In this document: piece by piece, positions 25,743 to 33,233 of the stretch
Position numbering within the stretch: position 1 is the stretch's first letter
Layout: each line of letters starts with the position of its first letter
Assembly (NCBI GenBank): GCA_003248805.1
Contig: QFQY01000019.1
Span: forward strand, 22,203 to 86,202
DNA length: 64,000 bases
Source: Chelatococcus sp.
GTDB lineage: Bacteria; Pseudomonadota; Alphaproteobacteria; Rhizobiales; Beijerinckiaceae
Direction: 5' to 3'
Translations under genes and position numbers: made by a program
Notes under the pieces: generated by a model
What the model was told of the DNA's origin: nothing
Databases searched by the model: none
The model's input: only the letters and a program-made list of their open reading frames with translations

Positions 25743-26462
25743 ATGACCACCGCATCTCCTCTGCTCGCGATCGCGGGGCTCCATGCCGGTTACGGTGCGA
25801 TCGACGTGCTGCACGACGTCTCGCTCGGCGTCGGCGCCGGCGAGTTCGTCTGCGTGATCGGCGCCAACACCGCCGGCAAGAGCACGCTCCTGCGCACCAT
25901 CTCGGGGCTCGTCGCCGCACGCGGCAGCATCCGCTTCGAGGGGCAGGAACTGGTGGGGCGTCCGTCCCACGGGATCCCGGGCCTCGGCATCGCCCATGTG
26001 CCGGAAGGGCGCCACGTCTTCCCGGAGATGACGGTCGACGAGAACGTCATGCTCGGCGCCTATGCCGTGCGCTCCGCCAGCGACATGGCGCAGCGGCGTG
26101 AGGAGGTCCTGACGATGTTCCCGCGCCTGCGCGAGCGGCTCGGGCAACTCGCGGGCACCCTGTCCGGGGGCGAGCAGCAGATGGTGGCGATCGGGCGCGC
26201 CCTGATGCTCAAGCCCCGGCTCCTGCTGCTCGACGAGCCGAGCCACGGGCTGGCGCCGAAGATCGTCGACGAACTGCACGACACCTTCCTCGCCGTCAGC
26301 CGGACGGGGACGGCGATCCTCCTCGTCGAGCAGAACACGACGCTGGCGCTCTCCGTCGCGGGGCGCGGCTATGTGCTGGAATCCGGCAGGGTCGTGCTGT
26401 CGGGCACGAGCGCCGAGCTTTCCGGAAACGATGCCGTCAGGAGCGCCTATCTCGGGCTCTGA
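25743..26462 (+). CDS. ABC transporter ATPase, LivF type
   Basis: A 239-residue ATPase, the partner of the LivG-type protein. Walker A is IGANTAGKST, with Thr in place of the more common Gly. The Q-loop/PEGRHVFPEMTV region is typical of LivF, the signature is a standard LSGGEQQMVAIGRAL, Walker B is LLLLDEPSHGLAP and the switch histidine position is replaced by Gln (LLVEQN), as is normal for LivF. It starts 10 bp after livG behind GGGGGAGA. Confidence 0.94.
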   Translation: MTTASPLLAIAGLHAGYGAIDVLHDVSLGVGAGEFVCVIGANTAGKSTLLRTISGLVAARGSIRFEGQELVGRPSHGIPGLGIAHVPEGRHVFPEMTVDENVMLGAYAVRSASDMAQRREEVLTMFPRLRERLGQLAGTLSGGEQQMVAIGRALMLKPRLLLLDEPSHGLAPKIVDELHDTFLAVSRTGTAILLVEQNTTLALSVAGRGYVLESGRVVLSGTSAELSGNDAVRSAYLGL

Positions 26463-26498
26463 CGGTTCCCGATAATCGCATCACGAAAGGGCAGACAG

Positions 26499-26894
26499 AT
26501 GTCGCACAGCGATCAGTTCAACAAGGGTCTCGAGGTCCGGCGCAAGGTGCTCGGGACCGAGTATGTCGACGGCAGCATCGCCAAGGCCGACGACTTCATG
26601 ATGGCCTTCCAGAACATCACCACCGAATGGTGCTGGGGCTATGCCTGGACCCGGCCCGGCCTCGAGCACAAGACCCGCTCGATGCTCAACCTCGCCATGC
26701 TGACCGCGCTCGGCAAGCCGGCCGAGCTCAAGCTGCACGTCAAGGGCGCGCTCGCCAACGGCGTCACGGTCGACGAGATCAAGGAGATCCTCCTGCACGC
26801 CACCGTCTATTGCGGCATTCCGGCCGGCCTCGACGCCTTCAAGGCGGCTCACGAGGTTCTCAAGGCCGAAGGGGCCGTTCCCCCCGGCAAGTGA
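26499..26894 (+). CDS. Carboxymuconolactone decarboxylase-family protein (PcaC-like)
   Basis: A 131-residue protein of the carboxymuconolactone decarboxylase/AhpD fold. It has the PcaC-like start GLEVRRKVLGTEYVD, then WCWGYAWTRPGLEHKTRSML and NGVTVDEIKEILLHATVYCG. It has one cysteine in the C-terminal helix region (VYCGIP) and no CxxC pair, so it is closer to gamma-carboxymuconolactone decarboxylase than to AhpD peroxidase. It lies within the transport operon, 36 bp after livF and 7 bp before a lactonase-like gene. This points to decarboxylation of a ring-cleavage or lactone intermediate. Confidence 0.9.
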   Translation: MSHSDQFNKGLEVRRKVLGTEYVDGSIAKADDFMMAFQNITTEWCWGYAWTRPGLEHKTRSMLNLAMLTALGKPAELKLHVKGALANGVTVDEIKEILLHATVYCGIPAGLDAFKAAHEVLKAEGAVPPGK

Positions 26895-26901
26895 GGCGAT
26901 A

Positions 26902-27696
26902 ATGGCCTTCTGGGAGGTTTTCGCCCTGCGCTATGCCGTGCATGAGCGCAGGGCGTTCGAGAACTTCATCCGGCCGCCGGACCCGCACGACGCGCCCATG
27001 CCGATGGACTATTTCGTCTGGGTGGTGCGGCGGGGAGGGCGCGCGGTCGTCGTCGACACGGGGTTCACGCCGGAGGGCGGCGCGCGGCGCGGGCGGACGC
27101 TCATCCGCCCCGTCGAGGCAGCTCTGCGCCAGCTCGGCGTCGTGCCGGAGGCGGTGGAGGACGTGGTGATCACGCATCTCCACTACGACCATGCCGGCAA
27201 CCTCGATCTCTTCCCGAAGGCCCGCTTCCATCTGCAGGAGGCCGAGATGGGTTTCGCGACGGGCCGGCACATGTGCCAGGCCTGCCTGCGCTATCCCTTC
27301 GATGTCGAGGATGTGGTCAGGATGGTGCGGGCGGTCTATGCCGAGCGCGTCGTCTTCCATAACGGCGACGCCGAGCTCGCGGACGGCCTGAGCCTGCACA
27401 AGGTCGGCGGCCACAGCGCCGGCCTGCAGATGCTGCGGGTCGAGACCGCGCGCGGCCCGCTGGTGCTGGCCAGCGACGCCGCGCATTTCCTGGCCAATAT
27501 CGAGCGGCAGAACCCCTTCCCGATCTTCTTCGACCTCGGCGGGCTGGCACAGGGCTGGCTGACGGCGAGACGCCTGGCCGGCGGCGCGGACGAGCGCGTC
27601 ATTCCCGGCCACGATCCGCTGGTGCGGGAGATCTATCCGGCCGTCCCGGGCTCGGACGGGGAGACCGTTGCGCTCCACCTGCCGCCGCTGCGCTGA
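26902..27696 (+). CDS. Metallo-beta-lactamase-fold hydrolase (N-acyl-homoserine-lactonase-like)
   Basis: A 264-residue hydrolase. The zinc motif THLHYDHAG (HxHxDH at residues 92-97) is intact, VVDTGF precedes it, and later ligand candidates are in GGHSAGLQ (His), LASDAAH (Asp) and VIPGHDP (His). The whole pattern resembles the AHL-lactonase group, which opens lactone rings. It is the last gene of the seven-gene operon, so it more likely opens a catabolic lactone than a quorum signal (inference). A hairpin repeat starts 7 bp after the stop. Confidence 0.9.
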   Translation: MAFWEVFALRYAVHERRAFENFIRPPDPHDAPMPMDYFVWVVRRGGRAVVVDTGFTPEGGARRGRTLIRPVEAALRQLGVVPEAVEDVVITHLHYDHAGNLDLFPKARFHLQEAEMGFATGRHMCQACLRYPFDVEDVVRMVRAVYAERVVFHNGDAELADGLSLHKVGGHSAGLQMLRVETARGPLVLASDAAHFLANIERQNPFPIFFDLGGLAQGWLTARRLAGGADERVIPGHDPLVREIYPAVPGSDGETVALHLPPLR

Positions 27697-27702
27697 CGGT
27701 CC

Positions 27703-27809
27703 CTGGAGCATCGGATCGACTATCGTATTCGGTCCGATGCTCCAGCCTTTGCTTTTGCATCGGCTTTCCCGAAAACCGCATTCCACTTTTCCGGAAAGCC
27801 GATGTTCTA
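27703..27809. repeat. Hairpin-forming interspersed repeat, copy 2
   Basis: A 107-bp element homologous to 7283-7388. It has 20-base arms (27703-27722 and 27726-27745, 18 of 20 paired) around the same TCG loop, then the shared CCCGAAAACCGCATTCCACT. It fills the gap between two convergent operons, and its last bases supply the TAG stop of the minus-strand hydrolase gene. The first hairpin may act as a bidirectional terminator. Confidence 0.9.
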
Positions 27810-29015
27810 TCCGGCGACGTGGCGGAGCGCCGCGAGCAGATGGGGCCGGAACAGGTCGGGGTGCTCGCACATCGGAAAATGGCCGAGTCCGTCCATCACG
27901 CGCAGTTCGGCGCCGGGGATGAGGCCTGCGAGCCTCGCCCCATCCTCCGGCGTCGCCGAATAGTCATAGGTGCCGCAGAGCAGCGAGACCGGGGTGCGCG
28001 CCGCGTCGATCCGGGGTGCGACGAGCGCGCCGTCGAACTCGTCGGAATAGAAGGCGAGGTCGCCTGCATAGATTTCCGGCGCGCCCTGCGAGTAGATCCA
28101 GGCAGCCCGGCGCCGGCTGTCCAGCGGACTGGTCGGGCTCATCAGGCCGCGGACGAAGGCCGCATTGTGCAGGCCGGCATGCACCGCGACATGGTGCTGG
28201 AACGGGTTGCGCCTGCCTTTCGAGCGGAAGGGCGGCTCGATCGCGATCACGCCGGCGACGAGATCGGGCCGTTCGGCCGCCATCAGCAGCGCGAGCGCAG
28301 CCCCCATCGAGCCCCCGGCGACGATCGCCTTCTCGCCGACGACCTGCTCGATGAGCGCCGCGCACCAGCCGAGATAGCGCTCGCCGGTCAGGCGATAGGG
28401 TTCGCCGCGCCAGCCTTCCGGCGGCATCGACCGGCCGTGGAACGGCATGTCCGGCGCGACCATGCGCCAGTCCTGCCCCAGCGCGACGTCGGCGAGCTGG
28501 CCGTGGAACTGGCGGGCATCGGCGCCGGCCGTATGCAGGAAAAGAACGGGCCGGCCGCTGCCGGCGGTCTCGACATGGACGTCGGCGGCGCCTTCCGGCA
28601 GGGCGAGGCGATGATAGCGGCCTGCGATCTGCCCCATGTCCCGCGCGACCGTCTCGGCCCGGGCGACAGGCGACGCCACGACCAGCTCGAACAGCCGCTC
28701 GATGACGGCGCGTGCCTGGGCGATGCGCAAGGGATCGCCCGCGAGCGCGAAGGCAGGGTTGGCGATGGCCAGCGCCGTGAAGGCCTGGAAGCGCGGCGGT
28801 GGCGGCGTCAGCAGAACCCGGTCCCAGTCCGCCGCCGGTGCGGACAGCACGATGTCCGCCTGCGCTCCGGGATCGAACCGCACCTCGCCCGCGTCGAGCC
28901 GCAGCACGATGTCCGCGCCCGCCCCCTCGATGCGGAGCACGGCGGTAAGGCCGGCTGCGAGCCTGCGCAGCTCGGCATCGTCCGCTGCGGCTGCGATCCG
29001 GGCGTGCAGGCTCAT
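27807..29015 (-). CDS. Alpha/beta hydrolase with N-terminal SCP2-like domain
   Basis: A 402-residue protein in two parts. Residues about 20-115 resemble a sterol-carrier/SCP2-like domain (ADIVLRLDAGEVRFDPG, then NPAFALAGDPLRIAQ). Residues about 135-400 form an alpha/beta hydrolase with nucleophile Ser236 in GGSMGAA, oxyanion region LFLHTAGADARQ, an acid candidate in GTYDYSATPED and His in DGLGHFPMCEHPD. The start overlaps the dehydrogenase stop by ATGA, so the two are coupled. The natural substrate is unknown; an ester, lactone or C-C bond is possible. The stop codon lies in the adjacent repeat. Confidence 0.85.
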   Translation of the reverse strand: MSLHARIAAAADDAELRRLAAGLTAVLRIEGAGADIVLRLDAGEVRFDPGAQADIVLSAPAADWDRVLLTPPPPRFQAFTALAIANPAFALAGDPLRIAQARAVIERLFELVVASPVARAETVARDMGQIAGRYHRLALPEGAADVHVETAGSGRPVLFLHTAGADARQFHGQLADVALGQDWRMVAPDMPFHGRSMPPEGWRGEPYRLTGERYLGWCAALIEQVVGEKAIVAGGSMGAALALLMAAERPDLVAGVIAIEPPFRSKGRRNPFQHHVAVHAGLHNAAFVRGLMSPTSPLDSRRRAAWIYSQGAPEIYAGDLAFYSDEFDGALVAPRIDAARTPVSLLCGTYDYSATPEDGARLAGLIPGAELRVMDGLGHFPMCEHPDLFRPHLLAALRHVAG

Positions 29016-29926
29016 CCGGCGCGCTGTCCGGCCGCGGCGAGCGCCTGGAGATGACGGTGGATCTCGGTATGGTCGGCCGTGGGCGCGAGGCCTGCCTTGG
29101 CCTCCTCCCAGAGCTCCGCGACGGAGCGGATCTGCGGCAGGGGCAGTTCGAGATGATCGGCGAGATCGGCCGCGATGCGCAGATCCTTCGCCATCAGCGC
29201 CAGCGAGAAGCCGGAGTTGAACGCCTCGGTGATGACGAAGGGCTTCATCTTCACCTCGGTCGAGTTGTTGCGACCGGTCGAGGCGTTGAGCACGTCGACG
29301 ATCGTCTCGGGCGCGAGACCGAACCTGGCGCCGACGAGCAGAGCCTCGCAGGCCGCGATGAGGCCGGCGGCCGAGACGTAGTTGTTCAGGGCCTTCATCG
29401 CGTGGCCCGAGCCGACGGGGCCGGTGGCGAAGATCGACTTGCCCATCGCCGCGAGCACCGGGCGCGCCCGCTCGACCGCGCCAGCGGGGCCGCCGGCCAT
29501 GATCGCCAGAGAGCCGTCGATCGCCCGCTTCACGCCGCCGGACACGGGCGCATCGACCAGCACCAGGCCGAGTCCCTCCAGATCCGCGGCGAGGCCGACC
29601 GTGTCGGTGGGAGCGGACGAACTCATGTCGATGACGAGCGTGCCCTTCGGCAGTCCGCGAGCGGCACCGCCGTCCCCCAGCAAGGCCTCACGCACGATGC
29701 GGCCGGTCGGCAGCATGGTGATCACGGCCGCGGCGCCCTCGACGGCCTCGGCGGCGCTGGCGAAGGCGGAGCCGCCCGCTTCGACGAGCGCCTTCCGCGC
29801 CGGCTCGGCGGGATCGGCACCGCGCAGCGTGAAGCCCGCCGCGATGAGGCGCCGGGCCATCGGCATGCCCATCTGACCGAGACCGATGAAGGCAATCGTG
29901 GCGGGACCCGTGATCGGGGTGGACAT
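29012..29926 (-). CDS. NAD(P)-dependent 3-hydroxyacid dehydrogenase (3-hydroxyisobutyrate dehydrogenase family)
   Basis: A 304-residue enzyme. The N-terminal Rossmann motif is IAFIGLGQMGMPMARRLIAA, the substrate-binding segment is LVDAPVSGGVKRAIDGSLAI, and the catalytic lysine is in GSGHAMKALNNYV. The C-terminal helix MAKDLRIAADLA is typical. Relatives oxidise 3-hydroxyisobutyrate, tartronate semialdehyde or similar beta-hydroxy acids. GGAGGAAA precedes the ATG. It heads a two-gene minus-strand operon with the alpha/beta hydrolase. A copy of the TCAGACAATC operator lies 63 bp upstream, so it probably belongs to the same regulon as the 21.9-27.7 kb operon. Confidence 0.93.
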   Translation of the reverse strand: MSTPITGPATIAFIGLGQMGMPMARRLIAAGFTLRGADPAEPARKALVEAGGSAFASAAEAVEGAAAVITMLPTGRIVREALLGDGGAARGLPKGTLVIDMSSSAPTDTVGLAADLEGLGLVLVDAPVSGGVKRAIDGSLAIMAGGPAGAVERARPVLAAMGKSIFATGPVGSGHAMKALNNYVSAAGLIAACEALLVGARFGLAPETIVDVLNASTGRNNSTEVKMKPFVITEAFNSGFSLALMAKDLRIAADLADHLELPLPQIRSVAELWEEAKAGLAPTADHTEIHRHLQALAAAGQRAG

Positions 29927-29988
29927 GGCGGTTTCCTCCGGCTCGGCAGCGCCGCTGCAAGCGTTCTTGGGCGAAGTTCTGACCGTCG

Positions 29989-30006
29989 TCAGACAATCTG
30001 TCAATC
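29989..30006. promoter_or_regulatory. Operator TCAGACAATCTGTCAATC before the dehydrogenase operon
   Basis: Identical over 17 bases (TCAGACAATCTGTCAAT) to the site at 21804-21820, with a core GACA-N3-TGTC inverted repeat. It overlaps the stop codon of the GntR gene and lies 63 bp before the dehydrogenase start. Confidence 0.7.
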
Positions 30007-30699
30007 TGCTCGTCGACTGGACGCTTGCGGCTCATGGGCCAGCACGGCCAGGGCCACCCTTGCAGCCATGGCGATATGATGCCGGCAGGCCTCTTCCGCC
30101 CTCTCACCGTCGCGCGCGGCGATGGCGGCGAAGATCGCCTCGATCTCGGCGACGCTGTCCGCGAGCCGGCCCTGCTGCGTCATCGAGGTGAACCGCAGAA
30201 GGGATATGCGGTTGTGAAGGGTCGTCAGCGACTGCTTCACGAAGACATTGCCGGCTCCCTCCATCAACACGCTGTAGAAGCGCGTCTTGGCCGCCACGAG
30301 CTGGGCCCGGTCGCCGTTCTCGGCCGCCTGCCGGAACCCGGCCACGGCCTCTCTCAGCTCTGCCAGGGCCTCTTCGCTGCCGTGCTCGGCGAATGCCCGA
30401 CCGGCGAAGCCCTCGAGCAGCGCCCGCACGTCGTAGAGCTGCTTCGCCTCCTCGAAGTTGATGGAGGAGACCTCCGGTCCGCGATGCGGAACGGTGACAA
30501 CGAGTCCTTCCGCCTCGAGTTGCCGCAGCGCCTCTCTGACGGATGTCCGGCCGACGCCGATCTGCTCGCACAGCTCGCGCTCGATCAGCCTCTGCCCCGG
30601 CTTGAAATGTCCCGCGGCGATCGCCTCCCGGATGCGGTTTTCGACGAGCAGGCGAAGCGTGGCGGCCTGGCGCGGAATGCGAAGATTCATGTCGGTCAT
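30001..30699 (-). CDS. GntR-family regulator, FCD subfamily
   Basis: A 232-residue regulator. The winged helix contains HFKPGQRLIERELCEQIGVG and RTSVREALRQLEAEGLV. The FCD domain shows YDVRALLEGFAGRAFAEHG and a late CRHHIAMAARVALAV. The start is uncertain: ATG codons at 30699 and 30690 and a TTG at 30735 are in frame, and none has a strong ribosome-binding site. It is followed by the dehydrogenase-hydrolase operon on the same strand and divergent from a binding-protein gene. TCAGACAATC or its complement occurs at both of those promoters and at 21804, so this protein is the candidate regulator of all three units. Confidence 0.9.
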   Translation of the reverse strand: MTDMNLRIPRQAATLRLLVENRIREAIAAGHFKPGQRLIERELCEQIGVGRTSVREALRQLEAEGLVVTVPHRGPEVSSINFEEAKQLYDVRALLEGFAGRAFAEHGSEEALAELREAVAGFRQAAENGDRAQLVAAKTRFYSVLMEGAGNVFVKQSLTTLHNRISLLRFTSMTQQGRLADSVAEIEAIFAAIAARDGERAEEACRHHIAMAARVALAVLAHEPQASSRRAD

Positions 30700-30756
30700 G
30701 AGGAAACACATTGCCGTGGCGGAGGGCGCCGTCAATCTCTGCTCTTGACGTCAGTT

Positions 30757-30775
30757 CTGACTGATTGTCTGATAG
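30757..30775. promoter_or_regulatory. Operator between GntR gene and tripartite-tricarboxylate binding-protein gene
   Basis: TCTGACTGATTGTCTGATA contains GATTGTCTGA, the exact complement of TCAGACAATC found at 21804 and 29989. It overlaps TCAGT-TCTG-ACTGA (30751-30764), a perfect inverted repeat. It stands in the divergent promoter region of the GntR gene, consistent with autoregulation. Confidence 0.65.
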
Positions 30776-30811
30776 CAGGCAATAATAGAAAAAGTCCTGC
30801 TGGAGGAAGCC

Positions 30812-31780
30812 TTGAAGAAACTCTCGCTCGCCATGGCGGCTGCCGTCGCGCTCGCGTTTTCGCCGGCGGCGGCGCAGACCTACCCCAACCGGCCCGTCAC
30901 CATGCTCGTGCCCTTCGCCGCGGGCGGGACGACCGACGTGCTGGCCCGCATCGTCGCGGAAGCGATGGGCAAGGAGCTCGGCCAGAACGTCGTCGTCGAG
31001 AACATCGGCGGCGCCGGCGGCCGCACGGGCACCGAACGGGTCATCAACGGCGCCGCGGACGGCCATACGATCCTGTTCGGCAATATGGGGCCGATGGCCG
31101 CCAGCAAGGCGCTGTTCAAGGACCAGCGCTACGATCCGCGAACCGACCTGAAGCCTATCGGACTCGTCGCGGACGTGCCGATGGTCATCGCCGCCAGCAA
31201 GAAGAGCGGCGTCACCGATCTGAAATCCTTCGTCGCGAAGATCAAGGCGGAGGGCGACAAGGTCACCTTCGGCACCGCCGGTTTCGGCGCGACATCGGAC
31301 ATGGCGCCGCATCTGCTGCTGCACCTCACCAAGCTCAAGGCCACCATCGTTCCCTACAAGGGGGCAGGGCCGGCGATCCAGGATCTGATGGGCGGCTTCG
31401 TCGATGGGGTCATCGACCAGACCGCGACGCTGCTGCCGCTGAGCAACGGCGGCTCGGTGACCGCGCTCGCGGTCAGCGGCGACAAGCGCCTGGCGCAGGC
31501 TCCCGGCGTGCCGACCTTCGCCGAAGCGGGTGTCCCGGAGTTTAACATGACCGTCTGGAACGCACTGGCGGTCCACAAGGACACGCCGCCCGCGATCGCC
31601 GACCGTCTGGTCGCGGCCCTCGATGCCAGCCTGTCTTCGGAGTTCGTAGGGAAGCGCTTCGAGGATCTGGCCGTGCCGGTGCCGCCGGCCGATATCCGCG
31701 GCCCGAAGCATCTCAGCAAGCTGGTGGGCACGGAAGTCGAGCGATGGGCAGCCGTCTTCAAGGACGTGCCGAAGCAGTAA
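30812..31780 (+). CDS. Tripartite tricarboxylate transporter substrate-binding protein (TctC/Bug family)
   Basis: A 322-residue periplasmic protein with a Sec signal (SLAMAAAVALAFSPAAAQTYP). The start YPNRPVTMLVPFAAGGTTD is diagnostic, and NGAADGHTILFGN and VPYKGAGPAIQDLMGG follow as in all Bug proteins. These bind carboxylates with high affinity. The TTG start is set by GGAGGAAG (30802-30809). No TctA or TctB membrane gene is adjacent, so it is an orphan that works with membrane parts encoded elsewhere or acts as a sensor or scavenger. It is divergent from the GntR gene, with the shared operator between. Confidence 0.93.
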   Translation: MKKLSLAMAAAVALAFSPAAAQTYPNRPVTMLVPFAAGGTTDVLARIVAEAMGKELGQNVVVENIGGAGGRTGTERVINGAADGHTILFGNMGPMAASKALFKDQRYDPRTDLKPIGLVADVPMVIAASKKSGVTDLKSFVAKIKAEGDKVTFGTAGFGATSDMAPHLLLHLTKLKATIVPYKGAGPAIQDLMGGFVDGVIDQTATLLPLSNGGSVTALAVSGDKRLAQAPGVPTFAEAGVPEFNMTVWNALAVHKDTPPAIADRLVAALDASLSSEFVGKRFEDLAVPVPPADIRGPKHLSKLVGTEVERWAAVFKDVPKQ

Positions 31781-31912
31781 GGCACGACCCGCGGCAGCAA
31801 GGCCTGTCCTGTTACCGGTTCTGCCGAGAGGCGCGGCGATCAGCACGCCGGCTTCCGATCGAACGCCCGGCCAGCCCAGCCGACGCCGACCGTCCGGCAA
31901 GCGCATGCCACA

Positions 31913-32830
31913 TCACGGTTCCCAGACAGGCGGACTTCCTATCGAGGCCTGCAGCGTCTCGGTAAATGCCCGCACCTTGGCACTCGGTCGCCGCAGGGAG
32001 CGTAGGAGGTAAATTCCGTCCGGCGCCACGTTCCAGGCCTCGTCGTCGGACAGCAACCGGACGAGCCGGCCGGCCTTGACGTCCGGTCCGACGACCCAGC
32101 TCGACAGGAAGGCGATGCCGAGCCCGGCCTCTGCCGCCGTGCGCAGGGCCTCGAAATCGTCCGAACGGAACGCCACCACGCCTTTCCCGGCTTGCCCCGC
32201 CGGACAGCCGAGCACGTCCTGCCAGCCGAGAAGATCGGCGCCATGCAGCTTGTCGAGCAGGCGATGCGCGGAGAGAGCGGCCACGCCGTCCGGCGCGCCG
32301 GCCCGCTCCAGATAGGCAGGGCTGGCCACGAGCAGCCGACGCAGCGGCGCGAGCCGCGTGGCGATCAGCGTGCTGTCCGTCAGCGCGCCCATGCGGATGA
32401 CCACGTCGAGACGCTCGAGGACCGGATCGGCCAGCCTCTCCGTCAGGTCGAGATCGACAGTGAGCCCAGGGTGCTCCCTCTGCAGCGCGGCGACGACCGG
32501 CAGGACATAGCGTTTGCCGAAGGTCGGAAAGCAGGCGATCCGGAGCGTGCCTGACACGGAACCGTCGAGCGCGGCGATCTCCGCATGGGTGTCCGCCAGT
32601 TCGTCGAGCAGGTGCAGGGCGCGCTCGTGCAATCGCTGGCCGGCATCGGTGAGCGTGAGCGCCCGCGTCGAGCGGACCAGAAGGGCGACGCCCAGATCCT
32701 GCTCCAGCGCGTCGATCTTTCGCATGACGGCCGAAGGGGCCACGGCGCGCCGGCGCGCGGCTCCGGAGAAGCTGCCTGCCCGGACGACATCGACGAAGGT
32801 GGCCAGGAACTCGGCGAAATGGGGCCTCAT
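31913..32830 (-). CDS. LysR-family transcriptional regulator
   Basis: A 305-residue regulator. The HTH region is FLATFVDVVRAGSFSGAARR, then APSAVMRKIDALEQDLGVAL and RSTRALTLTDAGQRL, typical of the AaeR/CrgA-like branch. The C-terminal effector domain starts near LRIACFPTFGKRYVLP. The ATG at 32830 follows GGAG. It is divergent from a 403-bp gap and the unknown protein at 33234, which it may control. It is convergent with the tripartite-tricarboxylate binding-protein gene. Confidence 0.92.
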   Translation of the reverse strand: MRPHFAEFLATFVDVVRAGSFSGAARRRAVAPSAVMRKIDALEQDLGVALLVRSTRALTLTDAGQRLHERALHLLDELADTHAEIAALDGSVSGTLRIACFPTFGKRYVLPVVAALQREHPGLTVDLDLTERLADPVLERLDVVIRMGALTDSTLIATRLAPLRRLLVASPAYLERAGAPDGVAALSAHRLLDKLHGADLLGWQDVLGCPAGQAGKGVVAFRSDDFEALRTAAEAGLGIAFLSSWVVGPDVKAGRLVRLLSDDEAWNVAPDGIYLLRSLRRPSAKVRAFTETLQASIGSPPVWEP

Positions 32831-33233
32831 CTTTGCACTCCGGGCAAAGCCGTTTGCAGGAGCGGACGGCTTATCCTTTTCCTGAAATGGACGCACAACC
32901 TCTTCATGAGGTTTGCAACGTCGGTGGCGTTCGATGAGGCGGAGGCAAGATGAGATCGCCCGATGCTCCGCATGGTCGGTGGATGGTGACGTAAACAGAG
33001 ATAATCATGCATGCAAACATACTCTGAGTTGCCGACCTAAACCGAGCGTATAATTTCCGCACGCTGCGACGGATGGCAGTTTTTGCCTGCAAGATGGATC
33101 CGTTGGCGGCTTCAAATCTCCAGATGATGGCTGGCGCGGATCGCGAGCATGGTGCGGGGCGGAGCCGCGGCCGGCTCGCAGTCCATGGCGCGCGGCATCT
33201 CGATCCAATTCGTCACGCCTGAAAGGGAAAATC
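32831..33233. other. 403-bp divergent intergenic region with a possible promoter
   Basis: No gene is seen here. A perfect TATAAT (33049-33054) points toward the plus-strand gene at 33234, but a TTGCCG 14 bases before it is a poor -35. ATGCATGCAA (33007-33016) differs by one base from the GntR palindrome at 6341, which may be chance. The long leader after the TATAAT box has no recognised riboswitch. Confidence 0.4.

Noticed and set aside
26902..27696. Quorum-quenching AHL lactonase as the function of the metallo-beta-lactamase protein
   Set aside because: The fold matches, but its place at the end of a transport/catabolic operon favours a metabolic lactone; no luxI or luxR gene is in the window.
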